Source of the DNA: Archaeoglobaceae archaeon
Lineage (GTDB): Archaea > Halobacteriota > Archaeoglobi > Archaeoglobales > Archaeoglobaceae
Direction of reading: 5' to 3'
Length of the DNA stretch: 45,122 nt
NCBI GenBank assembly: GCA_027028145.1
Contig: JALVJV010000001.1
Span: forward strand, 1 to 45,122
Shown here: one piece after another, positions 34,229 through 43,002 of the stretch
Position numbering within the stretch: position 1 is the first letter of the stretch
How the letters are laid out: every line of letters starts with the position of its first letter
Made by a program: the position numbers and the translations under genes
The notes under the pieces: model-generated
What the model saw: only the letters and a program-made list of their open reading frames with translations
What the model was told of the DNA's origin: nothing
Databases searched by the model: none

Positions 34229-34930
34229 CCCGTTCAGAGACATGTCGCATTTCACACCCTTTGTCTTGTAGCTCTTCATTTCGGTGGTCATGGTTATAGA
34301 TGTCTGACCGAAGTTTGCGGTGATTTCGGCTTTGATCGGAATGTAATCGGCTTTGGATATCCAAACCTTCACGTTAGCTGTTTCGGCGAATGCGATACTG
34401 GGGTATCGAAGCGAATATGCTACGACGTAGTAGTTTCCGTTTTCGTCGATCAATCTGACGTCTTTAGCTTTGTCGAAGAATTTCGCAAGGTCTAAGCAAG
34501 TTACTATCGGAATGAACTTGTATCTCGGCAAAGATTCAGCCGGCTTATACTCGCCAACCTTACCTTTCATATACGCCAGATTCGGTGTGTAAACGTAGAA
34601 AACGTCACCCTTATCGAGAATCCAAGCATCCTTTAACGCTATCTTCATCTTCTTGTGAACATCCGCAAGCGATTGATCGGTTGTTTTGTATGAGTAGTTG
34701 AGGAAAAATACCTTCGTTGTATTGTTCAGTTTGACGACTCTTAGATCGTAACGGGTGTAATCCGTAAATTTTGGAGATTTGATTGTTAATTCAAAAGTTG
34801 CGTTGGCATCCAAGTTTGTGGAAGCTACCGCTCTTTCGGCTTTGGTAAGAATATCGTTGGGCTTTTCAGCTTTTTGCCCGGCACAGCCGAGCAGAATTAA
34901 AGCCAAAAGTAAAATTACAATTCTCTTCAT
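34205..34930 (-). CDS. lipoprotein, LolA-like fold suspected
   Basis: A 241-residue secreted protein. It has a lipoprotein signal (MKRIVILLLALILLGCAG) with a cysteine at the end, so it is lipid-anchored on the outside of the membrane. The mature part looks like alternating beta strands (YDLRVVKLNNTTKVFFLNYS, VFYVYTPNLAYMKG, YYVVAYSLRY, VKVWISKADYIPIKAEI), reminiscent of archaeal LolA-like outer-membrane-lipoprotein-sorting homologues. Function is unknown. The end overlaps the convergent pilus-operon gene by 24 bases. Confidence 0.6.
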   Translation of the reverse strand: MKRIVILLLALILLGCAGQKAEKPNDILTKAERAVASTNLDANATFELTIKSPKFTDYTRYDLRVVKLNNTTKVFFLNYSYKTTDQSLADVHKKMKIALKDAWILDKGDVFYVYTPNLAYMKGKVGEYKPAESLPRYKFIPIVTCLDLAKFFDKAKDVRLIDENGNYYVVAYSLRYPSIAFAETANVKVWISKADYIPIKAEITANFGQTSITMTTEMKSYKTKGVKCDMSLNGLSVVERY

Positions 34931-34971
34931 CGCTCAAAATTTAACATCAAAAAATATTAAGCTTGTTGTTA

Positions 34972-35550
34972 TCATCTTTTATCTCTCGGCATGCAGATTA
35001 TCTCCTTGATCTGCATGTTGAAAAAGCTGTTGGTGTGAGCCGGTCTAACGACTACAGCAGTATCCGCTCCGCTCTCCCTTCCAGCCACAGCGACTACTTC
35101 TTCAATCGGAATTGCTCCGCTATCCGCCGCCATTATCGAGATTTCAACGCAGACCTTCAAGCCGTGTCCGAACAGAGCCCTCAAAGCTTCAGCGACAGCT
35201 TCGCTTCGCGAAAGCCCGCCGAATTTCCTCGTAAAGCTTCTCTCCAAACCGGATAAAACGTGAGATTGTCTGACGATCGTAACTCCCATTTTACGTAGGT
35301 AATCCTCCGTTTTCGGATCCATTGTGTTTATACCTTCCCCCTCGAAGCCGGTGTGATCCGTTACGACTACGAGCTTGATATCCTTGCCCTTCAGCATCTC
35401 CAAAGCCTTCTTAGCGGTTTCTCCGGTTGAGGAAGCAACTACGAGATACCTGATTCCAAGTTCTTCACACCTCTCGATGGCGAGCTTCAGCGTTTGCTCA
35501 GTATTCTGCTTGCCGGGCTTTTCGAAATATACGATCTTCCTTTCGATCAA
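34972..35550 (-). CDS. pyruvate kinase C-terminal-like alpha/beta protein (COG1751 type)
   Basis: A 192-residue soluble alpha/beta protein with [39 protein letters not shown], and [16 protein letters not shown]. The pattern matches the conserved archaeal family related to the C-terminal domain of pyruvate kinase (COG1751), whose activity I do not know. I place the start at TTG 35550 because GGAGGTGATC, a near-perfect ribosome binding site, lies directly before it; the ATG at 35574 would put that site inside the gene. It is the last of three tightly packed genes with two DUF131 membrane proteins. Confidence 0.72.
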   Translation of the reverse strand: MIERKIVYFEKPGKQNTEQTLKLAIERCEELGIRYLVVASSTGETAKKALEMLKGKDIKLVVVTDHTGFEGEGINTMDPKTEDYLRKMGVTIVRQSHVLSGLERSFTRKFGGLSRSEAVAEALRALFGHGLKVCVEISIMAADSGAIPIEEVVAVAGRESGADTAVVVRPAHTNSFFNMQIKEIICMPRDKR

Positions 35551-35554
35551 GCGA

Positions 35555-35869
35555 TCACCTCCAGTATGGGGCAAACATGAGCAGAAATACCATGAGCATC
35601 AAGATTATAGTTAGAATTAACGCGTAGACTGCAAATCTCGATTCGCCGAATACTATAGGAATAGGCCCGATTAAAATTACTCCGCCCGTTTTTACCTCGG
35701 TTTTCCTCTTTTTCTTTTTCCTCCAATCCTCTTCTTCGAATTCCGGCTCAACGAATTCCTCGAATTCGTGCTCGACCTCGTATGGTTTTTCGTAGGTCTC
35801 CGTAAGTCCTCTAAAGATCAGAAATACTCCGAAGACGATCAGGATTATTGCAATTAGCTCCAGCAACAT
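35555..35869 (-). CDS. DUF131 family membrane protein, larger paralogue
   Basis: A 104-residue membrane protein: N-terminal helix ([21 protein letters not shown]), a highly charged linker (residues about 28-58, rich in Glu and Lys), then [17 protein letters not shown], the DUF131 signature, and a second helix ([19 protein letters not shown]). Its paralogue lies one base upstream and carries the same signature without the linker. Function unknown. Confidence 0.8.
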   Translation of the reverse strand: MLLELIAIILIVFGVFLIFRGLTETYEKPYEVEHEFEEFVEPEFEEEDWRKKKKRKTEVKTGGVILIGPIPIVFGESRFAVYALILTIILMLMVFLLMFAPYWR

Positions 35870-35870
35870 C

Positions 35871-36092
35871 CTACCACCTCAGCAGTGTGAGCATAATCAG
35901 TAGCATTATCACTGCGAATATTATTCCAAGCACAGCCATATCCAATGACGAGCCGAAAACGATCGGGAAGGGCCCTATGATTATAACTCCGCCGTATTGA
36001 ACGTTTGCGGAATGCACGGCTGAAGAGATCATAAGCAGAGCCAAACCCATGAAGATCAGCGTAATCCCGGCGAACACCTTTTCGATTTGCAT
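35871..36092 (-). CDS. DUF131 family membrane protein, short paralogue
   Basis: A 73-residue protein with two membrane helices flanking GGVIIIGPFPIVFGSS, the family motif also found in the next gene. The start ATG 36092 has GAGAGG upstream, and a TATA-like TTTTAAATT about 25 bases before it gives the promoter of the three-gene unit (DUF131, DUF131, COG1751-like). Gaps within the unit are one to four bases. Confidence 0.8.
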   Translation of the reverse strand: MQIEKVFAGITLIFMGLALLMISSAVHSANVQYGGVIIIGPFPIVFGSSLDMAVLGIIFAVIMLLIMLTLLRW

Positions 36093-36136
36093 AGATGTTA
36101 ATTCCTCTCTGAGAATTTAAAATTTGGGCTGTAAAA

Positions 36137-36393
36137 CGGGGGAGTGGCGGTAGTAAGCCCCCTTCTGTTTCTAGGCGGCATTAGTCTGAGCGGCCTTACG
36201 GCCTTGCACCGGCGGGGTCGGCACGTTTCATCCCGCTTGGGTGACCTCATCCTTTCGGAATCATCGCGTTTCCCCAAGCGGGTGTCGTTTCTGTGCCGTT
36301 GCCGCCCCTCTCGGGGCACCCCCTTGCGGGGGTCCGCCTTTTGACGGTGGGGGGACTTTCCTCCTCACGGACAGCCGCCCACCGCCGCTCCCC
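36137..36393 (-). ncRNA. rnpB: RNase P RNA
   Basis: The catalytic RNA that trims 5' leaders from tRNA precursors, encoded on the minus strand (about 257 nt). Universal conserved parts are visible in order: GAGGAGGAAAGTCCCCCC (CR-I) after the 5' arm; GGCACAGAAACGACACC (CR-II/III region); and AGACTAATGCCGCC followed by ACAGAAGGGGGCTTAC (CR-IV/V) near the 3' end. The 5' GGGGAGCGGCGG pairs with the 3' CCGCCACTCCCC to close P1. GC content is much higher than in the surroundings, normal for hyperthermophile RNA. The short length suggests the reduced type M architecture reported for Archaeoglobus, but the fold was not computed. Ends are placed from the P1 helix and may be off by a few bases. Confidence 0.95.
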
Positions 36394-36414
36394 GAATATA
36401 ATAAAACTTGAGAG

Positions 36415-36422
36415 TTTATAAG
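36415..36422 (-). promoter_or_regulatory. TATA box of the RNase P RNA gene
   Basis: CTTATAAA on the minus strand is centred 25 bases before the predicted RNA 5' end at 36393, the usual archaeal spacing. Confidence 0.7.
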
Positions 36423-36430
36423 CCTTTGGT

Positions 36431-37483
36431 TTAAACGTTCATGTATATTTCCTCGATTCTTCCAATAACCGCGTTCCAGTCGTATTTTTCCTCAACTCTC
36501 ATCCTTCCTTTCTTGCCTAACGATCTGGCTAATCTATCGTTCGTAGCAAGCTTGAGGATCTTATCCGCCAAATCCTCAACATCGTAGAATACCAAACCGC
36601 CCTCCCTCGCTACATCCCTAACTCCAGCCGTATTTGAACCTATCACGGGAGTTCCGCAAGCCATAGCTTCGAGCAGAACTATTCCAAAAGCTTCAAGCCT
36701 CGATTGAGACGGAAGAACCAGAATCCTCGCCCTCTTTATGACGTCGATCTTTTCCCTCTCCGGCAACCTCCCTTTGAATTCAACATCGACTCTCAACTCC
36801 TTGGCAAGCTTCTCGAATCTTTGCCTGTCTTCACCATCGCCTACAACCACGAGCTTGATCGGCAACTCCCTTTGAATGATCTTCATAGCTTCAAGTAAGA
36901 TCGGCAAGCCCTTATACTCAACCAACCTGCCAACGTAAACGACGTAATCATCCTTTTCGTTGCAGAACTCGTATTTTTCGACGTCTATCGCGTTCGGAAC
37001 GATCTCCACATCAAATTCTCCCAGAATTGGAGACGATTCGGCATAGCTTTCGGTGGTTGCAATTATAACATCCGCGGATTCCAATATCGGAACTGTTACG
37101 TCTTCGTTTATCTTTTCAACGATCTTTCCGATCTTCGCCGGAATTCGTCTGCCATCTACTCTTTCCGGAATAACGACGTCGTTGTGATACGTAACGACGT
37201 GAGGTTTAAGTCTTCTTTTGGCGATTTCCCTCGCAAAAAACGGCGATGGGATGTGAGAATGATAGACGTCTCCGCAAACCTTCGGAAACCTCAGCGGGAT
37301 AGGTGAGTATGGTATCGGAATTGAAGGAACCGTTCTGACCTTCACCGAATCGTCGAAGCCGGCTGAGGTTACAACTTCGACTTCGTAGCCTTTGAGCTTA
37401 AGTTTTAAAGCGAGATTCTGAACGTGAACCTCAACTCCGCCTAAGTGCGGCAGGTAGTATGGCGTTGTGAGGATAACCTTCAT
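36431..37483 (-). CDS. family 4 glycosyltransferase (GT-B fold)
   Basis: A 350-residue cytoplasmic enzyme that transfers a sugar from a nucleotide-sugar donor. It begins MKVILTTPYYLPHLGGVEVH, with the glycine-rich acceptor loop of GT4 enzymes. The second domain has YVGRLVEYKGLPILLEA, LVVVGDGEDRQ, and the donor-binding SQSRLEAFGIVLLEAMACG with its E(x7)E motif. I prefer ATG 37483 over ATG 37495 because the family starts here. It is probably used for glycolipid, S-layer or N-glycan synthesis; the acceptor is unknown. It faces away from the MFS gene. Confidence 0.88.
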   Translation of the reverse strand: MKVILTTPYYLPHLGGVEVHVQNLALKLKLKGYEVEVVTSAGFDDSVKVRTVPSIPIPYSPIPLRFPKVCGDVYHSHIPSPFFAREIAKRRLKPHVVTYHNDVVIPERVDGRRIPAKIGKIVEKINEDVTVPILESADVIIATTESYAESSPILGEFDVEIVPNAIDVEKYEFCNEKDDYVVYVGRLVEYKGLPILLEAMKIIQRELPIKLVVVGDGEDRQRFEKLAKELRVDVEFKGRLPEREKIDVIKRARILVLPSQSRLEAFGIVLLEAMACGTPVIGSNTAGVRDVAREGGLVFYDVEDLADKILKLATNDRLARSLGKKGRMRVEEKYDWNAVIGRIEEIYMNV

Positions 37484-37536
37484 TTGGCAAGCCAAAGTTC
37501 ATTAATTTTATCTACCTTACGCATTCATTGTGCCCC

Positions 37537-38655
37537 GTGAAACCTCTTAGGTTCATACTTTTGATGGGTCTCGTAAGTCTGCTCGGCGATATTGCATACG
37601 AAGGGGCGAGAAGTGTTCTGGGTCCGTTTCTTGCCACGTTGGGCATCAGCGCATTTACTCTCGGCTTGATAATCGGTTTTGCCGAATTCGCCGGTTACGG
37701 CTTTAGGCTCGTTTCGGGATACATCGTCGATAGGAGTCGAAGGTATTGGCTCGCAACTTTTCTGGGCTACGGCTTAATTTTGACCATTCCTCTACTCGCC
37801 CTATCTTACGACTGGAGAATTGCGGCTATTCTGATAATCCTCGAAAGGCTTGGAAAGGGTATTAGAACTCCCGCGAGGGATACCATACTCTCTTTCGCAA
37901 CTAAAAAGGTGGGAAGGGGCTTTGGATTCGGAATTCACGAAGCCATGGATCAGATAGGAGCATTTTTAGGGCCTATCGTTATCTTTGTAGCTTTGTATCT
38001 CGGTCTGGGCTATCGTTTCGGTTTTGCCATTTTGGCGATACCGTCCATCCTATTGCTCGCCGTATTGATCTACGCCTCGCTTCAGGTTCCTAATCCTCAA
38101 AAGTTCGAAGAGGAAAACGTTTCGAAGCCGAGTGGAGCGTTCTGGCTTTACCTGATCTTCATATTTTTGAGCGTAGCCGGATTCGTAAACTTTCAACTGA
38201 TCTCGTATCACTTCAAGCTTGCAAAGATGGTGAGCGACGATGTAATTCCGATCCTTTACGCTGTGGCGATGGGAGTGGATGCGGTGTTTGCGTTAATAGT
38301 CGGTAAACTCTACGATAGGATTGGATTTAAGACTCTGGCAGTCGCACCCGTTTTAACGATCCTCATACCTTTGGCGTTCTTGCATCCCGTCGCCGTTCTG
38401 TTTTACGGCTTGGTTATGGCAGTTCACGAGACGATCATGAGATCCGCCGTAGCCGATCTTGTGGAGATAAGCAAAAGGGGAACCGCTTACGGCTTACTTA
38501 ACTTAGCATATGGACTCGGCTGGTTCTTCGGAAGTTCGACGGTCGGATTTCTTTATGATATATCGCTAAGTCTCGTCTGGATTTACGTTGTTTCCGTGGA
38601 GATTCTGGCTACGATTTCGGTGTTGTTCCTTATAAGACGAATCAATCAACTTTAA
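37537..38655 (+). CDS. MFS transporter
   Basis: A 372-residue secondary transporter with about 12 hydrophobic segments. The major-facilitator signature between helices 2 and 3 is visible (GYIVDRSRRYWLATF), as is a second-half counterpart (GKLYDRIGFKTLAV). Conserved-looking segments include LGKGIRTPARDTILS and IHEAMDQIGAFLGPI, which I associate with a subgroup of archaeal and bacterial MFS proteins of unknown substrate. Start: GTG 37537 (MKPLRFILLMG) looks better than TTG 37528, three codons earlier. The end overlaps the convergent lipoprotein by 14 bases. Confidence 0.85.
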   Translation: MKPLRFILLMGLVSLLGDIAYEGARSVLGPFLATLGISAFTLGLIIGFAEFAGYGFRLVSGYIVDRSRRYWLATFLGYGLILTIPLLALSYDWRIAAILIILERLGKGIRTPARDTILSFATKKVGRGFGFGIHEAMDQIGAFLGPIVIFVALYLGLGYRFGFAILAIPSILLLAVLIYASLQVPNPQKFEEENVSKPSGAFWLYLIFIFLSVAGFVNFQLISYHFKLAKMVSDDVIPILYAVAMGVDAVFALIVGKLYDRIGFKTLAVAPVLTILIPLAFLHPVAVLFYGLVMAVHETIMRSAVADLVEISKRGTAYGLLNLAYGLGWFFGSSTVGFLYDISLSLVWIYVVSVEILATISVLFLIRRINQL

Positions 38656-39049
38656 ACTTCAATTCCCTAACTACATTCCCGTTGACCCTTATCAGAATCG
38701 TGTAAGTTCCTTTTGCGAGCCTTCCCAAGTCTATGGTTTTGTTATACTTTTGCAGAACTTGAATGCAAACCGTCCCCGGCTTAGGGGGTGTGTATTTGAA
38801 GTCTATGGTTATAGTGTTCCCCTCGATCTCCATTCCCTCAAATTTAACTTTGTGACAAGGATTCGGAAGTTCGAAGAACACGACAACTTTGTAGTCGCCG
38901 TCGACCTTCATAACCACAGCCTGCTTAAGATACGGCATCGAGGACAACCTAACTGGCGTCGTCGGTATAGTTTGGTTCGTTTCGTTGTGCTTAACGCTCG
39001 CGCATCCGATCAGCAGTAGCACCACTGCAACGATCAGCAATCTTTTCAT
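38642..39049 (-). CDS. small lipoprotein, unknown function
   Basis: A 135-residue secreted protein with lipoprotein signal MKRLLIVAVVLLLIGCAS (lipobox ending in cysteine at 16). The mature part is beta-rich with two further cysteines (NPCHKV and GTVCIQV) that could form a disulfide, and a C-terminal strand pattern (TYTILIRVNGNVVRELKFKV) like an Ig-type domain. No family recognised. Confidence 0.6.
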   Translation of the reverse strand: MKRLLIVAVVLLLIGCASVKHNETNQTIPTTPVRLSSMPYLKQAVVMKVDGDYKVVVFFELPNPCHKVKFEGMEIEGNTITIDFKYTPPKPGTVCIQVLQKYNKTIDLGRLAKGTYTILIRVNGNVVRELKFKVD

Positions 39050-39072
39050 TGTAACGAATTCGCAAAGCGAAG

Positions 39073-39531
39073 TTAAAAATATTCCGAATTGCAGTGGAGA
39101 TAGAGTATGCAGAATGTTAATATTCCCAAAATTAGCATGAGTTTGTTTACGATCACGTTATCCGATCTAAAAAGACCCAACGCTATTTTACGCTTCGAAA
39201 GTGGATAGAGCGGAGCGAAGGCTTGGTATGTCAACAGATCTCCCAAGATGTGAAGTGTTACCCCACCGAAAGCTCCCAGAAATCCAGCTTCGAAGCTCAA
39301 GCCGGACATCTTCGCTATCCAGCCGGAAGCTAAGCCGACGATAAGACCGAAGAAGACGCTGTGTGTCCACTTTCTGTGGGCTATTCCAAGCTTTAAATCG
39401 ACGTCCGGAAACGTTGAAAATCCCAGAGCTATTATAGCCGTAATCAATGCTTTAAAGTCCCAAGAATTGAGCAAACTCATGACGATCGAAATGACGATCA
39501 GCGAAAAGCCGATGTGACCTTCGCGATGCAT
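39073..39531 (-). CDS. YdjM-like membrane-bound metal-dependent hydrolase (DUF457 type)
   Basis: A 152-residue membrane protein with four hydrophobic segments. The likely metal-binding motifs of the family are present: REGHIGFSL near the N-terminus, FPDVDLKLGIAHRKWTHSVF, and HILGDLLTYQAF. These match the YdjM/DUF457 membrane hydrolases (predicted phospholipase C-like fold). The substrate is unknown. It ends 23 bases before the lipoprotein gene start on the same strand. Confidence 0.8.
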   Translation of the reverse strand: MHREGHIGFSLIVISIVMSLLNSWDFKALITAIIALGFSTFPDVDLKLGIAHRKWTHSVFFGLIVGLASGWIAKMSGLSFEAGFLGAFGGVTLHILGDLLTYQAFAPLYPLSKRKIALGLFRSDNVIVNKLMLILGILTFCILYLHCNSEYF

Positions 39532-39601
39532 GGGATCAATTTAACTTAGGTTTTATTATCGATTCCGCAATCTATTTTTGACCTTAAGCAGACTGGAGGT
39601 T

Positions 39602-40654
39602 ATGGCGAACGAACTTAAATCTCTTTTGAAGAAGCTCAGCGATGCGCACGGCATAAGCGGTTACGAAGACGATATAAGGGAGATTATCAAAGCGGAGCTT
39701 GAAGATTACGTGGATGAAATCAGGGTGGACAAGCTTGGCAACGTAATATGCATCAAAAACGGAAGCGAATTTAAGGAGATGATAGCCGCGCACATGGATG
39801 AAATCGGCTTCATTGTGAAATACATCGACGATAAAGGATTCATTCGCTTTACACCTATCGGCGGCTGGTTCGATCAAATCGCTTTGGGACAGCGAGTTGT
39901 TTTGCACGGGAATAAGGGAAAGGTTTACGGAGTCATAGGCTGCAAGCCGCCTCATCTGATGAAGGGTGACGAAAGGAAGAAGGCTGTGGAGATAAAGGAC
40001 ATGTTCATCGACATAGGCGCAACTTCGAAGGATGAAGTCCTCGATATGGGCATCGAAATCGGAACCCCCATCACCATCGACAGGGAACTTGTGGGGCTTG
40101 AAAAGAGCAGGGTAACCGGCAAAGCCCTCGATAATAGGGCCGGAGTTGCGATGATGATACAGGCGTTGAAGGAAACCAAGAGCGATGCAACTATATACGC
40201 CGTTGGAACAGTGCAGGAAGAGGTCGGCTTGAAGGGTGCGAGGGTTTCCGCATTTGCAATAGAGCCGGATGTCGCGATAGCTACGGATGTTTGCATAGCC
40301 GCCGATTATCCCGGAACCGAGTCGGCTCACATGGATGTGAAGATGGGCAAAGGCCCGGCTATAACGGTTGTAGATGCAAGCGGGAGGGGTCTTATAGCTT
40401 CGAAGAACGTTTTGAGATGGCTTAGGGAAACCGCGGAGAAGTATGAGATACCTTATCAGCTTGAAGTTGCTGAAGGCGGGACTACCGATGCAACGGCTAT
40501 ACACCTCACGAAATCGGGGATCCCCACCGGAGTCATCAGCGTTCCGGCGCGATACATCCACAGCCCCGTTGAAGTGATAGACTTGGAAGACCTAAAGAAC
40601 GGAGCTTTACTCATAGCAAGAGCTTTGGAAAGGGCGGAGAAATACTTTAAATAA
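39602..40654 (+). CDS. M42 family metallo-aminopeptidase (TET-like)
   Basis: A 350-residue dinuclear zinc peptidase, normally assembled into large tetrahedral dodecamers that trim peptides from the proteasome. Metal and catalytic residues are in place: IAAHMDEIGF (His), KALDNRAG (bridging Asp), GTVQEEVGLKGA (catalytic Glu pair), IATDVC (Asp) and RYIHSPVEVID (His). The start ATG 39602 (MANELKSLLKKLSD) follows GGAGG closely; a TTG at 39578 would give eight extra residues and also has a TATA-like element 25 bases before it, so the start is not certain. Subfamily (glutamyl, leucyl or lysyl) is not evident. Confidence 0.92.
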   Translation: MANELKSLLKKLSDAHGISGYEDDIREIIKAELEDYVDEIRVDKLGNVICIKNGSEFKEMIAAHMDEIGFIVKYIDDKGFIRFTPIGGWFDQIALGQRVVLHGNKGKVYGVIGCKPPHLMKGDERKKAVEIKDMFIDIGATSKDEVLDMGIEIGTPITIDRELVGLEKSRVTGKALDNRAGVAMMIQALKETKSDATIYAVGTVQEEVGLKGARVSAFAIEPDVAIATDVCIAADYPGTESAHMDVKMGKGPAITVVDASGRGLIASKNVLRWLRETAEKYEIPYQLEVAEGGTTDATAIHLTKSGIPTGVISVPARYIHSPVEVIDLEDLKNGALLIARALERAEKYFK

Positions 40655-40726
40655 TTTTTCTTCGTCATAACGGCTAAGAACGATTTCAACGCTAAGGCTT
40701 TTCTACTTTGTCGACAATTTTTAACC

Positions 40727-41632
40727 ATGCTTGAATTGAACGGTGTGCAGGTGGAAGATACGTATTGCGAGGCTTTCGACGGCATATACGTCAGATTGAT
40801 AGTTACCGCAAAGCACAGATGGTTGCTCGAAAAAGCAGTTTACGGTTCTACGGCTTTGCCGAGCACCGTCTTCGGAGAATCGGAAGCTGGTATTGAGAGA
40901 TGGCTCAGCCCAACTGAAACGCCGGACGGCAGAATCGGAGCGTTAATTCAGATATGGGTTCCGAAAACGAAGAAGTTTATGGATATTCTGATGAGGGAAA
41001 CGAGCAAGAGGATAAGGCAGGGAATTTTGGTCGTTCCGACCACGAGGGTTTTCAACGCCTGCGAGAGCGAAAACAGGATAGATGCGGAAATAAACGTCGG
41101 AAGATGCGGAGACGGTTACGAATGGTTTGAAAGGAGATGGAACAGAGATGTTATAGTTGTTCCGATAATGTTCGGCGAGTTCGTTATCGAGCGTTATTTG
41201 GGTTATGCGGAAGGTGTTGCTGGAGGAAACATCTGGTATTTCTGCGAAAGCGAGGAATCGGCTTTGGAAGTCGGAGAAAGGGCTGTTGAAGCCTTAAAGG
41301 ACGTCGAAGGGGTTGTAACTCCGTTCGATATCTGTTCGGCCGGCTCGAAACCGGAAACGAAGTTTCCTGAGATAGGGCCAACGACGAACCATCCCTACTG
41401 CCCGACGCTTAAGGGTAAGATTCCCGACTCGAAGGTGCCGGAAGGTGTTAAGGCAATTCCGGAAGTGGTGATCAACGGAACAAGCTTGGAAGCCGTAAAG
41501 AAGGCTATGGCAGTATGCATAAAGGTTGGAACGGAAGTTGATGGAGTCGTTAGGATCTCAGCCGGTAACTACGGCGGAAAGTTGGGCAGATACAAAATAC
41601 ATCTAAAAGAATTAATAGAAAAATATTTATAA
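40727..41632 (+). CDS. ftr: formylmethanofuran:tetrahydromethanopterin formyltransferase
   Basis: Transfers the formyl group between methanofuran and tetrahydromethanopterin, the second step of the C1 pathway (used in reverse for oxidation of acetyl groups to CO2 in Archaeoglobales). The 301-residue protein has the expected length and conserved segments: VQVEDTYCEAFDGIYVRLIV at the start, ESEAGIERWLSPTETPDGR, RIRQGILVVPTTRVFNA, YAEGVAGGNIWYFCESE, GPTTNHPYCPTL and SAGNYGGKLGRYKIHLKEL at the end. Soluble cytoplasmic homotetramer in known members. It stands alone, 72 bases after the aminopeptidase and 23 before cbiA. Confidence 0.97.
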   Translation: MLELNGVQVEDTYCEAFDGIYVRLIVTAKHRWLLEKAVYGSTALPSTVFGESEAGIERWLSPTETPDGRIGALIQIWVPKTKKFMDILMRETSKRIRQGILVVPTTRVFNACESENRIDAEINVGRCGDGYEWFERRWNRDVIVVPIMFGEFVIERYLGYAEGVAGGNIWYFCESEESALEVGERAVEALKDVEGVVTPFDICSAGSKPETKFPEIGPTTNHPYCPTLKGKIPDSKVPEGVKAIPEVVINGTSLEAVKKAMAVCIKVGTEVDGVVRISAGNYGGKLGRYKIHLKELIEKYL

Positions 41633-41655
41633 ATTTTTAATAGGATTTTGAATCC

Positions 41656-42942
41656 ATGAACGCCGTCGTGATCGGCGGAACCAGAAGCGGAGTGGGAAAG
41701 ACGACGGTAGCTCTGTGCATAGCTTCAGCCTTGAAAAAGAGGGGATTCAGAGTTCAACCCTTCAAAGTCGGACCCGATTTTATAGATCCAACTCACTACG
41801 GTTTTTGTGGTTACGCCGTCAACTTGGACGTATTTATGATGGGAGAATACGGAGTCCTGAAGTCGTTTACCAAGTGGATGAAAGACAAGGACTTCGGAAT
41901 AGTCGAAGGCGTTATGGGTCTCTTCGACGGATACAGATTCACGGATTACTCCTCCACGGCTCACATCGCAAAGCTCTTAGGCATTCCCGTAATCCTCGTG
42001 ATGGACGTCAAAGGTGTCTCCCTTTCGGCTCTGGCAATTTTCGAGGGTTTCAGGAACTTCGATAGGAACGTAAATTTGGTCGGAGTTATCTTCAACGGCT
42101 GTTCCGAGAGAACGTATGATAAGCTTAGGAAGGTGTTTGAGAACAGATACCGCGTGTTCGGTTACATTCCGAAAAGCGAGGAACTCAAAATTGAAAGCAG
42201 ACACTTAGGATTGATTTTGGGCAGTGAGGCTAAGAAAAACTGGAGAACCTTTGCGGAATTTGGGGAGAGATTCTTGGACATAGACGGTATCTTGGAAGTA
42301 GCTGAAATAAAGGTAAGGTATACGAAAGGGAGCGAAGGGAAGGAGGAAAGTAGAAGAATTAGAAGGATCAAGCTGGGAGTCCCCTTCGACAACGCCTTTG
42401 CATTCTATTACCGAGATAACTTGGAAATTTTAAAGAGTTTCGCCGATCTGATTTTCTTCTCTCCCTTAAAAGGGGAATGGGTTGAATGTGACGCGTATTA
42501 CATAGGCGGAGGATATCCGGAGCTGTATCCAGAGCTTAAGCGATTCGGAAGGTTCATGCGAAGGGAGGCTGAAGACTGCAAGCTTATATATGCGGAGTGC
42601 GGCGGAATGATGTTCCTTTCGAGATGCATAGATGTCGAAGGTAAAAGGATAAAAATGGCTGGAGTTCTCGACATAGACATCGTTTTTACGAGAAGGCTTC
42701 AGGCTCTGGGATACGTTAAAGGAGATGTTATAAGGGACAATCCGTTCTTTGCTGGAAGCTTTAGAGGGCACGAGTTTCACTACAGCTACGCCATTCCCGA
42801 TGATGACGTTAAATTCGCTTTCAGGACGGATGGCAAGGGGATCAAAGACGGATTCGACGGAGCGATCGTTTACAACACCTTAGCCGGTTATTCGCACATA
42901 CATTTTTACTCAACTCACCTCAAGCTTAAAAATTTAAAATAA
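41656..42942 (+). CDS. cbiA: cobyrinate/Ni-sirohydrochlorin a,c-diamide synthase (CbiA/CfbB family)
   Basis: Glutamine-dependent amidotransferase that amidates acetate side chains of a corrin or hydrocorphin precursor. The N-terminal ATPase domain has GGTRSGVGKTTVALCIAS (P-loop), PFKVGPDFIDPTHY and EGVMGLFDGY; the C-terminal glutaminase domain has YIGGGYPELYPEL, YAECGGMMFLSRC (catalytic cysteine) and GHEFHYSYA (catalytic His). 428 residues is slightly shorter than bacterial CbiA (about 455). Its position just before a cobalt/nickel transporter suits cobalamin synthesis (methyltransferase corrinoids). The annotation CfbB, for F430, is less likely in this lineage but cannot be ruled out. Confidence 0.9.
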   Translation: MNAVVIGGTRSGVGKTTVALCIASALKKRGFRVQPFKVGPDFIDPTHYGFCGYAVNLDVFMMGEYGVLKSFTKWMKDKDFGIVEGVMGLFDGYRFTDYSSTAHIAKLLGIPVILVMDVKGVSLSALAIFEGFRNFDRNVNLVGVIFNGCSERTYDKLRKVFENRYRVFGYIPKSEELKIESRHLGLILGSEAKKNWRTFAEFGERFLDIDGILEVAEIKVRYTKGSEGKEESRRIRRIKLGVPFDNAFAFYYRDNLEILKSFADLIFFSPLKGEWVECDAYYIGGGYPELYPELKRFGRFMRREAEDCKLIYAECGGMMFLSRCIDVEGKRIKMAGVLDIDIVFTRRLQALGYVKGDVIRDNPFFAGSFRGHEFHYSYAIPDDDVKFAFRTDGKGIKDGFDGAIVYNTLAGYSHIHFYSTHLKLKNLK

Positions 42943-43002
42943 ATTATTTTAATAATTATTTATTATAAATTGGTTTATAATCTATAATGATTAAACGTAA
43001 AA

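Noticed and set aside
39584-40561. 325-codon minus-strand open frame opposite the M42 aminopeptidase
   Set aside because: The plus strand carries all the metal-binding motifs of M42 peptidases; the antisense translation has no recognisable domain and is a codon-usage shadow.
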